From an uncultured Lachnospiraceae bacterium (GTDB lineage: Bacteria; Bacillota; Clostridia; Lachnospirales; Lachnospiraceae): a DNA stretch of 17,008 nucleotides. The DNA lies in assembly GCA_947382415.1 (NCBI GenBank), contig CANCYO010000058.1:1-17008 (forward strand). The letters are read 5' to 3'. This document shows, one piece after another, positions 6,207 to 13,036 of this stretch. Position 1 is the first letter of the stretch; each line of letters opens with the position of its first letter. Made by a program: the position numbers and the translations under genes. A model generated the notes under the pieces. It did no database searches, was not told where the DNA came from, and worked only from the letters and a program-made list of their open reading frames with translations.

Positions 6207-6650
6207 ATGGTAATAAGGGAAGCGTCTGAAAACGATTTGAACGAAATACTGAATCTATATCTGTATCTTCACGAAACAGCAATACCGGAAGAAGATGAGA
6301 AATTAAGAACAATCTGGAGTCAGATTCTGAATGACGAGAATCACCATCTGATTGTCTGCGAAGTGGAAGAAAAAATCGTTTCTTCCTGCGTATGTGTCAT
6401 TATCCCGAATCTTACCAGAAATCTAAGGCCATACGCTTTCATTGAAAATGTAGTGACCCACGAGGCCTATCGGGGAAGAGGCTTCGCCACTTTGTGTCTG
6501 GATTATGCCCGGGAACTCTCCAAGGCCAATAATTGCTATAAAATGATGCTGCTGACAGGCTCTAAAGAAACCAGTACACTGAATTTTTATCAAAATGCAG
6601 GATATAACAGTTCTGATAAAACAGCATTTATACAATGGCTGAACAAATAA
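6207..6650 (+). CDS. GNAT family N-acetyltransferase
   Basis: This 147-residue protein of the Gcn5-related acetyltransferase family transfers an acetyl group from acetyl-CoA to an amine; its substrate is unknown. The N-terminal MVIREASENDLNEIL is the classic first strand and helix. Motif A (about residues 79-100) has ENVVTHEAYRGRGFA with the pyrophosphate-binding RGRGFA loop, and the motif B region ends with LNFYQNAGY (125-133). A GAGGAG site precedes the ATG at 6207. The gene looks richer in A/T than its neighbours, which might mean recent acquisition, but the difference was judged by eye only. Confidence 0.9.
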   Translation: MVIREASENDLNEILNLYLYLHETAIPEEDEKLRTIWSQILNDENHHLIVCEVEEKIVSSCVCVIIPNLTRNLRPYAFIENVVTHEAYRGRGFATLCLDYARELSKANNCYKMMLLTGSKETSTLNFYQNAGYNSSDKTAFIQWLNK

Positions 6651-6712
6651 ACCCAAACTGCGGTTTATGAATTGTTCCTCAATGCTTATGTAGTATTTTC
6701 CGTATCATAAAC
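6648..6712. terminator. inverted repeats between convergent genes
   Basis: TAAACC/GGTTTA (6648-6653 and 6662-6667) can form a 6-bp stem right at the GNAT stop codon. The overlapping GTTTATGA (6663-6670) instead pairs with TCATAAAC (6705-6712), 34 bases away. The two foldings exclude each other. There is no strong U-tract on either strand, so bidirectional termination is only suggested. Confidence 0.3.
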
Positions 6713-6718
6713 AGCTAT

Positions 6719-7717
6719 CTATACCGTCATTTTCCCAAACATACACAGATACTCCTGCGCTGCCTGCAGCGATACGTCCAGCTTGTTCTGCAGCCGGGCC
6801 AGAATTTCGTTTTCAGAAAGTCCAAATTCCATTGCAATCTCTACGATTCCTTTGGCTTCGCCTTCCGCTTTTCCCGCCGCTCTGCCCTCCGCCAGCCAAT
6901 CGCGTTTCATTTCCTCTACCGCCAAACACATATTGCACTCTCCTTCCCCTGTTATCTCCAGTCTCTTTAAAATATCCATATTGTCTGTCATTACCGCCAT
7001 GGTCTCCGCTGTCTCCATATCCAGATGCGAGAATGCCTCCCCGCTCCATAATCGTATGAGACCATCCTTATCCTGTCGTAGTTGCAGAACTTCCAGCAGC
7101 AGCTTCAGATCCGTACCAAAGCGCGACAGATCATTGCTCTCTCCCGCACAAAACAGTGTCATTCCATAATCATGAAACAGCTCCTGCCAGCCATCCGCCT
7201 CCTGTCCAAACTGCATCATATCCCGCAGGCTCCTTGGACCATCCCAGGTTTCTGTCCCATGATAAAAGCAGATCGTATAGACCGGACAGAGCCTGTCATC
7301 CTGCTGCAGCCGTTTCATCCAGTTTCCCCCAGACCGCCCCTGCTTTTCAAACGCCGCTCTTCTGCTGCTTATGATGTCCCGTATCTGCCGTCCGTACTCC
7401 ATCTGGTCATAGCGCATGATGCGCCATGGCATGGCATAGTCGATAGCGCTCTGGTTCTCAATCGCCGTCACGACCAGGCACTCTCCCGTTCTCATACGCT
7501 TGCGAATATCCCGGACACTACTGTCATAGCGGGGCTGCTCTCCAGCTCCCATCCGTGAAGCAGCATCCGAAAGAACATCCACATACCGCTCCGAAGCGTC
7601 CTCCAGCAGTTCTCCCTGCACCACCGCCCTGCCGCCAAATAGAACGGCGTTGAACAGATCCGCAAACCTGTCGTTGTCCGACAGATAGCGGCACATCGCC
7701 TCATCGTATTTCCCCAT
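6719..7717 (-). CDS. Rpn family PD-(D/E)XK nuclease / putative transposase
   Basis: The 332-residue protein belongs to the Rpn (recombination-promoting nuclease, YhgA-like) type, which is frequent and often multicopy in Lachnospiraceae. The N-terminus MGKYDEAMCRYLSDNDRFAD LFN and the core ECLVVTAIENQSAIDYAMPW (79-98) are family hallmarks. D70 and the E87-N88-Q89 triad fit the nuclease active site, with Gln in place of the usual Lys. The C-terminal part has a Gly/Ala/Glu-rich segment (EGRAAGKAEGEAKG) and a helical tail. Relatives cleave DNA and raise RecA-independent recombination. The ATG at 7717 fits the family start but has GGGAGG only 3 bases ahead. A TTG at 7744, with GGAGGG 8 bases ahead, would add nine residues and cannot be excluded. 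It is transcribed from its own strong promoter at 7875-7903. Confidence 0.8.
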   Translation of the reverse strand: MGKYDEAMCRYLSDNDRFADLFNAVLFGGRAVVQGELLEDASERYVDVLSDAASRMGAGEQPRYDSSVRDIRKRMRTGECLVVTAIENQSAIDYAMPWRIMRYDQMEYGRQIRDIISSRRAAFEKQGRSGGNWMKRLQQDDRLCPVYTICFYHGTETWDGPRSLRDMMQFGQEADGWQELFHDYGMTLFCAGESNDLSRFGTDLKLLLEVLQLRQDKDGLIRLWSGEAFSHLDMETAETMAVMTDNMDILKRLEITGEGECNMCLAVEEMKRDWLAEGRAAGKAEGEAKGIVEIAMEFGLSENEILARLQNKLDVSLQAAQEYLCMFGKMTV

Positions 7718-7795
7718 AATCCTCCCGTCTGCAGAGGACCCCAAAATATCAGCCCTCCGCCACTGTTCATATTTTACTGATACTTAATTCAAGTG

Positions 7796-7828
7796 GAAAA
7801 AGGCTTAACGCCGCGGCTGAACTGCCGC
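7796..7828 (-). promoter_or_regulatory. leader hairpins with T-run ahead of the Rpn gene
   Basis: On the minus strand GCGGC-agttca-GCCGC (plus 7813-7828) is followed at once by GGC-gttaa-GCC (plus 7802-7812) and then TTTTT (plus 7796-7800), about 50-85 bases inside the predicted leader. The layout resembles an attenuator, but the stem next to the T-run is only 3 bp. Confidence 0.3.
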
Positions 7829-7874
7829 AGAAGAATCAGAATAACTAAAACACAATTTTAGATTTGGTAAAATC

Positions 7875-7903
7875 ATTTTAATACAGAGCTGCCTGAATGT
7901 CAA
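7875..7903 (-). promoter_or_regulatory. promoter of the Rpn nuclease gene
   Basis: A perfect TTGACA (plus 7898-7903), a 17-base spacer and TAAAAT (plus 7875-7880) predict a start near 7868 and a leader of about 125-150 nt. Confidence 0.75.
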
Positions 7904-7995
7904 GCGCTATAATAATTTATTAATTATACAAAATAATTTAGGCTATAATCCTTCAACATACAATTAACAAGATTGAGGTGGTCAATTGGGGATAA

Positions 7996-8031
7996 ACAAT
8001 GCGGCTGCCGTTCAATCAGCAACCGCATTGT
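7996..8031 (-). terminator. terminator of the methionine-rich protein gene
   Basis: ACAATGCGG pairs with CCGCATTGT (9 bp), with a further inner TGC/GCA after one mismatch. On the minus strand the stem ends in TTGTTTATC, a short T-rich tail, about 27 bases after the stop codon at 8058. Confidence 0.6.
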
Positions 8032-8057
8032 CCCGAAATTTCCCTACAGTCTTGCGC

Positions 8058-8489
8058 CTACATAAAGCCCTTCATCTCCTGCATAAAATCTTCTTCTATT
8101 TTGATAAGCTGTTTTGCTGCGCTCTGGCTCTCTCTGGATGCATCGGGATATTTATTCACATACTCGCTGACCGTCTGAATCCCCATGTTGCAGCCGTCCA
8201 TCATGATCTTTGCCACCTGCTGGTCGTCGGGATGCATGAACATTTTCATATTCATCTCCGTCCGCGCCATCACCTCTGCCATCATACTGGGTTCACTCTC
8301 GCGCTCACCGCAGGCCTTAAGCTGATCAGCAATCTCTCCTTCCAGCTTCCTGTGCTTTTCTCCATATGCCTCCAGCAGATCGTTCAGCTTGGAATCCTGA
8401 GCATATTCACGCATTTTCTTCACGCTCTGCATAGCCATATGGCAGCCGGAACTGCATTCCTTTAACAGTTGAATTGTGTTTTTATCCAT
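8058..8489 (-). CDS. Methionine-rich helical protein, ferritin-like fold likely
   Basis: I do not recognise a named function. The 143-residue protein is predicted all-helical and resembles small four-helix-bundle proteins of unknown function (DUF2383/ferritin-like type) found in Lachnospiraceae. The helices are roughly 4-30, 33-60, 68-108 and 118-142. It has 17 methionines (about 12 percent), including MNMKMFMH at 79-86, and four cysteines (C12, C16, C60, C100) in ECSSGCHM, KACGE and MDGCNMG. This composition could bind a soft metal, which is speculative. There is no signal peptide or membrane segment. The ATG at 8489 lies 7 bases behind GGAGG; an upstream ATG at 8507 overlaps that site and is rejected. 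The gene appears monocistronic, with a terminator at 7996-8031. No clear promoter was found. Confidence 0.7.
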   Translation of the reverse strand: MDKNTIQLLKECSSGCHMAMQSVKKMREYAQDSKLNDLLEAYGEKHRKLEGEIADQLKACGERESEPSMMAEVMARTEMNMKMFMHPDDQQVAKIMMDGCNMGIQTVSEYVNKYPDASRESQSAAKQLIKIEEDFMQEMKGFM

Positions 8490-8613
8490 ATCATGACCTC
8501 CATTCATACCCGTATCCGCTCTTTCCGCCGGATCGGGCCCTGTTTATTTCTGTTTGATTCATAATAGGATGTGCCGCATTTTAAAAAGTATGCAAAGCTT
8601 TAAGATGGCCGTA

Positions 8614-9759
8614 TCAGGCAAAATCCGCCACCGTGAGAAGGCCGCTGGCGCTTATGAGCTTTTCCCGTATCGCTTGGGCGTCCAGCTCTCCCTTCTGAAA
8701 TTTTTCAAATATCATTAAGAGAGTCCTGGTCTCTATGATCAAGGCATGATTCCGAAGCGCAAGATTGATCTGGTTTTCGTGGACAGGTTCTCTTTGCTCC
8801 AACGGTTTTGTCCGAAAAGGCGATATGATCAGCAATTGCTTCACCTGTTCAGACTCTCCCCTCTCCTCCAGGGCATCCGTATATTCATAATAATGCGTCT
8901 CCAACTGCGAGACATGCTCTGACTTCACATTGGAGGTGACACCCTTGATCTCACCGATCAGGGTAACCTTCTCCAGCCTGATCAGAAAATCCTCCTTCTT
9001 CTTATCCACAAATCCGGACAGATCACAGTCCAGAATCTGTTCCAATATACGGAAGACATCACCTACCAGCTCTGCACCATTGGTAAACAGAATCGACTTG
9101 TAGGCCAGATTCTCAGCCAGCTTCTGTTTCGCACATTCGATATCGGCCTCTGCCGCCTCTATCTCCAACTTTTTATTGCGAATCAGCTCCCGCTGCTCCC
9201 TGTCGTCTCCGAAGGTATATGTCTCCAGCCAGTCGGGATACAGGCTTCGCTCTTGCGGCAAAAGTCCCAGATATTTCAGATAATTATCCAATTCCTGCCC
9301 GGAATTGAGGATATCCAATGTGGTGGCCAGCATTCGCTCACCGACAACCACCGTATTGGGCTTATGGCTGCCGTCAGAGCGGGTAAGCACCTCCTCAGTA
9401 TCCTCTCCCGCTTCATTAAAATAAAAAGATGCTGCATACTGCGTTTCCCCGATAGTTGTAATATTATTTTCATAGAGCAACGAGAACTGAGCTATGGAAG
9501 GCGCCAATTCCTTCAGGATTTGCTGGAGAGCGCCCAGCATATCCTTTAACTGAACCCTTTGTTTATAATGTCTGTTACACTTATCATAACAATACTTATA
9601 GGTAAAATTACCCGGAAGCACAAGAATGCTCACTGCCTTCCCTGCATGGGACAACATGGAATTGATACTTCTAAAATCGCTGATCTCATTGAGACTGGAT
9701 TTGTCTGTACCTGCATATTCCCATAAATCTGCATGATTTAAGTCTATGAGTATGTTCAT
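8614..9759 (-). CDS. Unrecognised protein with coiled coil and PD-(D/E)XK nuclease-like domain
   Basis: The 381-residue protein has no family name I can give. Residues 1-180 form a mixed domain (MNILIDLNHADLWEYAG; SILVLPGNFTYKYCYDKCN) without a known motif. Residues 186-220 are a charged coiled coil. Residues 225-300 fit a restriction-nuclease-like fold: an acidic first helix (E230, D234), E256/D257 before a strand, then IGEIKG with E270 and K272, and Q285 in SQLETHYYEY. The spacing D257...E270-x-K272 is the classic PD-(D/E)XK pattern. A segment ending near 380 closes the protein. It is soluble, with no signal peptide. The ribosome binding site is weak (GGGGG, 5 bases ahead of the ATG) and a GC-rich hairpin lies just upstream. 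It might be a nuclease effector or a nucleic-acid-processing accessory protein. No partner gene is obvious. Confidence 0.65.
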   Translation of the reverse strand: MNILIDLNHADLWEYAGTDKSSLNEISDFRSINSMLSHAGKAVSILVLPGNFTYKYCYDKCNRHYKQRVQLKDMLGALQQILKELAPSIAQFSLLYENNITTIGETQYAASFYFNEAGEDTEEVLTRSDGSHKPNTVVVGERMLATTLDILNSGQELDNYLKYLGLLPQERSLYPDWLETYTFGDDREQRELIRNKKLEIEAAEADIECAKQKLAENLAYKSILFTNGAELVGDVFRILEQILDCDLSGFVDKKKEDFLIRLEKVTLIGEIKGVTSNVKSEHVSQLETHYYEYTDALEERGESEQVKQLLIISPFRTKPLEQREPVHENQINLALRNHALIIETRTLLMIFEKFQKGELDAQAIREKLISASGLLTVADFA

Positions 9760-9772
9760 TGCCGCCCCCGTC

Positions 9773-9790
9773 TGCCCGCCGAGGCGGGCA
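9773..9790. promoter_or_regulatory. GC-rich hairpin ahead of the nuclease-like gene
   Basis: TGCCCGCC and GGCGGGCA form an 8-bp perfect palindromic stem with a 2-base gap (or 7 bp with a 4-base loop), ending 13 bases before the ATG at 9759. No T-run follows, so it is not a standard terminator for the upstream permease. It could hinder ribosome access. Confidence 0.55.
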
Positions 9791-9852
9791 TGCTCATCGG
9801 AAAATTTTTCTTGCAGTTACTTTTTTATCATATCACAAAAATTCCTTTTATG

Positions 9853-12249
9853 CTACTGGGCACGGACGGTATCTGTGACAGACATATCCCGCAGCCGTTT
9901 TGCCGGCATGTATACCGCGGCAAGAACCGACGCCAGAATAAACAGCAATACGACTATGATCTGCGCCACCGGCACACTCCATGTAAAATAATAAAAATGG
10001 GAAGTGATCAGATAATCATACATCAGTTTGCCAAGGGGCAGACCGATGGCAAAACCGGCCGCGCATCCACAGGCCGCGTAGGTAAACGCTTCTGCGGCAA
10101 CCATCCTGATCACTTGACTCAGGCTCATCCCGATAGCGCGCATGGAGCCGTATTGATCGATTCTGGCCGACACACTCATGGAAATGCTGTTTACAATATT
10201 TAATAACGCAATCAGGGCAACAATGGCCACAAAACCGTATACAAACACAACAATCATATAATAAGTGCCCTGTATAGCCTCCTCACGCCTGTCTCTGAAT
10301 TCATACGCCTCCGACAGCCTGCGGATCTGATCAACCGCTTTATCACTCCCGCTCATGGACCGGCTCTTCATCTGCACGTCCAGGATCACATAATCCGTGA
10401 TACCCGTCAGCCGCTTAAAAGTTTCCTCCGAAGCAATCACCGTAGCAACTCCCCCGGAACCGCCATCGTTACTGAAGGGATTATATTTGAGCATCCCGGC
10501 GATCTCAAGCTCTTCGTCTCCCACACAGATTTTATCGCCAATCTGCAAAGGAATATCTCTGTCCCAGATTGTGAGCACATAGCTGCTGTCCCCGTATACC
10601 TTTTTGACATCGCTCCCTTTTCTGAGATCACTGTCTTTTACCAACAGCTCCAGTTGATAATCGTCATAGGACATCAGATCGACCTGATCTGCCGAAATGC
10701 CCGCAGCCGGGACATCTCTGGACATTTTCCTCCCAAAAGCATGAGCTACACCGTCTATCTGTCTGATCTGCCCAAGCAGCGCAGGGTCTATGGAATTCGT
10801 CAGATCCGGGCTGGTGATATCAAGATCCGGAGCCGACGCCTTCCGGGGCATCGCACAGTCTACAAGCTGTATCAGCACAGAAAAACATAAGAACAAAATA
10901 ATACTGAAGGCAAAGGAACCTGTCATCAGAAACAGATTTTTCTTCGCCGATACCGCATGATGGATGCCCAGCACAATCTCAACCTTACTAAGCCTCGTGT
11001 TGGCGGCATGTCTTACATTTCTGATATCTCCGGCATTGCCTGATACAGCCGCCACAGGTGATACTCCGGCCGCACGTCTGGCCGGAACCTGCGCCGCGAG
11101 AAATACCGTGACGACGCCCAGAAGCACACCGCACAGGACTCCGATTCCGCTCACCATAAAAACGGGCATGGTCGTACACTCGCCGCCTACAAAATCTCTG
11201 AGAATCCAGTTCACCAGATTTGTGATCAGAATTCCCAGTCCGGCTCCTATGGGAACAGCCGTCTTACACCAGCTCAGCGCCTCCAGTCTCACGAGACGGA
11301 TGATCTGGGTTTTGCTTGCGCCGATACAGCGGAGCATCCCGAAAAACTGCAGTCTACGGGCCACATTACTGTTCAGACTGCTTGTGATCATCAGGATTCC
11401 CGCCGCCATGATCAGCACAAACAGTATGCCGGCCAGAAAATAGACATTGTCTATATACTTCCTGTCGCTGATTCCGTTTGCCGCCATCAGGAGCGTGTTC
11501 AAATCAATGTTTTCGTCCGTAAGCCTGTACTGCTCCCGGATATCCGCTATAGACCTCTTCATGTTGGTATGCTTTTTAAACTGAATATAATACCGCGGTC
11601 CGACATCCTCGCCGTTCTCTTCGCCTATCCTGCAAAAGGTCCCGTAATTCATAAAGGCGCCGATTTGATCTTCTTTCACCAGCAATGCACTGTCCTGTCC
11701 GCCATTGGAACTGACATATTTACCATTTCCGCTTATGCGGAAGCCTGAGACCGTGAAGGCATGATCTCCCGCCGGAGTATTTAAGGCGATGACGTCCCCC
11801 ACATTTACACCCAGAAGCTCCTGCGCGTTTTCGGTGAGAATGATATCATTCCCGCCGCCTATATGCGCGCCGTCAGAAAAATAATGCATGATATTGTCTA
11901 TAAACGTCTCATCAATACCGCACAACGCCGTCTGTGCCCCGCCGATATAGTAATCCTTATCCATTTTCCAGGGCTCGTCGAGATTGATGACATCATAGCG
12001 GGATATACAAACAACATCAGGACGCGCGGCAATACGCTCCGCGTCGCTTTCCCGTATGCCGCTCAGGCAGATATGCCAATATCCCGATTCGTCCATGGTA
12101 CGCGCTGTCTGACTTCTGAGAAAGGCATCTGCAAGGGAAAAAACAGCGGTCACAAGAAAAACCGCAAGGATGATACACAGATTGATCATTCCGTTCTGCT
12201 TCCTGCGGACCCGGGCAGAAGCAGGAATTATACCAAGATAGCTCTTCAT
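9853..12249 (-). CDS. ABC transporter permease, FtsX/MacB type
   Basis: The 798-residue membrane protein has two FtsX-type halves. Helix 1 spans about 22-42, then a first extracellular domain (43-267) and helices 2-4 (268-290, 331-350, 363-388). Helix 5 spans about 440-463, then a second extracellular domain (464-661) and helices 6-8 (662-688, about 720-742, 760-782). After the first helix of each terminal bundle are the typical coupling segments RRLQFFGMLRCIGASKTQI and RIDQYGSMRAIGMSLSQV. It should act as the membrane part of an exporter or mechanotransmission-type transporter with the ATPase upstream. The start is the ATG at 12249, 8 bases behind GGGAGG and overlapping the ATPase stop (ATGA). 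A GTG at 12258 is less likely. With the two-component genes upstream it is probably an antimicrobial-resistance or envelope-stress transporter. Substrate unknown. Confidence 0.9.
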   Translation of the reverse strand: MKSYLGIIPASARVRRKQNGMINLCIILAVFLVTAVFSLADAFLRSQTARTMDESGYWHICLSGIRESDAERIAARPDVVCISRYDVINLDEPWKMDKDYYIGGAQTALCGIDETFIDNIMHYFSDGAHIGGGNDIILTENAQELLGVNVGDVIALNTPAGDHAFTVSGFRISGNGKYVSSNGGQDSALLVKEDQIGAFMNYGTFCRIGEENGEDVGPRYYIQFKKHTNMKRSIADIREQYRLTDENIDLNTLLMAANGISDRKYIDNVYFLAGILFVLIMAAGILMITSSLNSNVARRLQFFGMLRCIGASKTQIIRLVRLEALSWCKTAVPIGAGLGILITNLVNWILRDFVGGECTTMPVFMVSGIGVLCGVLLGVVTVFLAAQVPARRAAGVSPVAAVSGNAGDIRNVRHAANTRLSKVEIVLGIHHAVSAKKNLFLMTGSFAFSIILFLCFSVLIQLVDCAMPRKASAPDLDITSPDLTNSIDPALLGQIRQIDGVAHAFGRKMSRDVPAAGISADQVDLMSYDDYQLELLVKDSDLRKGSDVKKVYGDSSYVLTIWDRDIPLQIGDKICVGDEELEIAGMLKYNPFSNDGGSGGVATVIASEETFKRLTGITDYVILDVQMKSRSMSGSDKAVDQIRRLSEAYEFRDRREEAIQGTYYMIVVFVYGFVAIVALIALLNIVNSISMSVSARIDQYGSMRAIGMSLSQVIRMVAAEAFTYAACGCAAGFAIGLPLGKLMYDYLITSHFYYFTWSVPVAQIIVVLLFILASVLAAVYMPAKRLRDMSVTDTVRAQ

Positions 12250-12929
12250 TCCTGACACCTCCCGAAATCCGTCAAAACGCCGTCCGACACCTGTAATACC
12301 CGATCTGCGGTCTGGGCGATATTTCTGTTATGGGTGATCATGACAATGGTCTGCTCATACTTTCCGGAGGCCTCCTTTAACAGAGCGATGACCTCATTGC
12401 TGTTTAGCGTGTCCAGATTGCCTGTGGGCTCATCCGCCAGAATCAACGCGGGCCGTGTGATCAGCGCCCGCCCAATGGCCACTCTCTGCTGCTGCCCGCC
12501 GGATAACTGACTGGGCAGATGTCTGCGGCGTTCCTTCAGATTGAGCACTGCCAACAGTTCCTCCAGATAGTTCTGATCAGGCTTTTGATAGTCAAGCAGC
12601 ATCGGAAAGACTATATTTTGTTCCACCGTGAGCTCGGGAATCAGATGAAAACTCTGGAAAATAAACCCGATATTTCTGCGGCGAAACACCGTAAGGCTCT
12701 TCTCCTTCATGGCAAACGTGTCCCTGCTGTCGATAAAAACCTTGCCGGAGGTGGGCACATCCAGCGCTCCGATCATATTCAGGAGTGTGCTTTTCCCCGA
12801 ACCGGACTCTCCCACCACCGCCACAAACTCACCCTTGGGCACGGAAAAGCTGACGTCCTTCAAGGCATGCACCGCGGTCTCTCCCTTTCCATAGGTCTTG
12901 GAGATGGATCTTACTTCCAATAAATTCAT
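12246..12929 (-). CDS. ABC transporter ATP-binding protein (MacB/LolD type)
   Basis: This 227-residue ATPase of the LolD/MacB/BceA group drives the permease encoded by the overlapping next gene. Seen motifs are Walker A GESGSGKST (40-48), Q-loop Q92 in FIFQSF, ABC signature LSGGQQQR (142-149), Walker B LILADE (162-167), D-loop NLDT (171-174) and switch histidine H200 in MITHN. The start is the ATG at 12929, 8 bases behind GAGGTG. A frame extension to 13007 would add a Cys-containing stretch not found in the family and is rejected. Length and motif spacing are normal. The stop overlaps the permease ATG by 4 bp. Confidence 0.95.
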   Translation of the reverse strand: MNLLEVRSISKTYGKGETAVHALKDVSFSVPKGEFVAVVGESGSGKSTLLNMIGALDVPTSGKVFIDSRDTFAMKEKSLTVFRRRNIGFIFQSFHLIPELTVEQNIVFPMLLDYQKPDQNYLEELLAVLNLKERRRHLPSQLSGGQQQRVAIGRALITRPALILADEPTGNLDTLNSNEVIALLKEASGKYEQTIVMITHNRNIAQTADRVLQVSDGVLTDFGRCQE

Positions 12930-13036
12930 AATGATAACACCTCTTTCTATGCGACATTTATCACATGTGAACTCCTCATCACATTGTCGATATTGGAAGA
13001 ATACCACGGCAACCTTACTATCAAGTGACTCTCCTC
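12930..13036 (-). promoter_or_regulatory. gap between kinase and transporter genes, with palindrome
   Basis: This 107-base gap is the largest within the operon. It contains the perfect palindrome TCACATGTGA (12961-12970). On the minus strand ATGTGA-N8-TCACAT overlaps it, and TGTGAT occurs twice 18 bases apart. Such repeats between a kinase gene and its ABC transporter gene could be a response-regulator site for internal induction of the transporter, but no good -35/-10 pair is visible. A 25-codon frame (12947-13024, TTG start behind GGAGG) is present but unsupported. Confidence 0.35.

Larger units (their letters stand above)
7718..8057. other. intergenic region with Rpn promoter, leader and terminator
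   Basis: This 340-base stretch holds no convincing gene. Reading leftward it contains the Rpn promoter and its long leader; at the right end is the terminator of the methionine-rich protein gene. Between them, 7905-7980 is very A/T-rich, with TATAAT-like blocks on both strands. A plus-strand TTG at 7986 behind GAGGTGG opens a frame antisense to the next gene, which I reject as coding. Confidence 0.6.

Noticed and set aside
5555..6229. Plus-strand frame of 224 codons opposite tspO
   Set aside because: It is antisense to tspO and overlaps the GNAT promoter and start; the composition is that of a shadow frame.
7986..8465. Plus-strand frame of 159 codons with a TTG start behind GAGGTGG
   Set aside because: It runs antisense to the methionine-rich protein gene, has Leu/His-rich mirror composition, and its start lies in that gene's terminator hairpin.
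6719..9759. Possible mobile element around the Rpn nuclease
   Set aside because: No terminal inverted repeats, target duplications, integrase or tRNA end were found; Rpn proteins are usually not flanked by element ends.
8058..9759. Two-gene toxin-antitoxin or defence pair (methionine-rich protein plus nuclease-like protein)
   Set aside because: The genes are 124 bases apart with separate signals, and the small gene has its own terminator; nothing shows that they act together.
12930..13007. N-terminal extension of the ATPase with a C-x5-C-x2-C pattern, like a zinc motif
   Set aside because: The ATG at 12929 has a good ribosome site and matches the family start. The extension overlaps the putative regulatory palindrome.
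12947..13024. 25-codon frame with TTG start behind GGAGG between kinase and ATPase
   Set aside because: Too short, with a TTG start and no recognisable peptide features. The apparent binding site is made of the kinase stop region.
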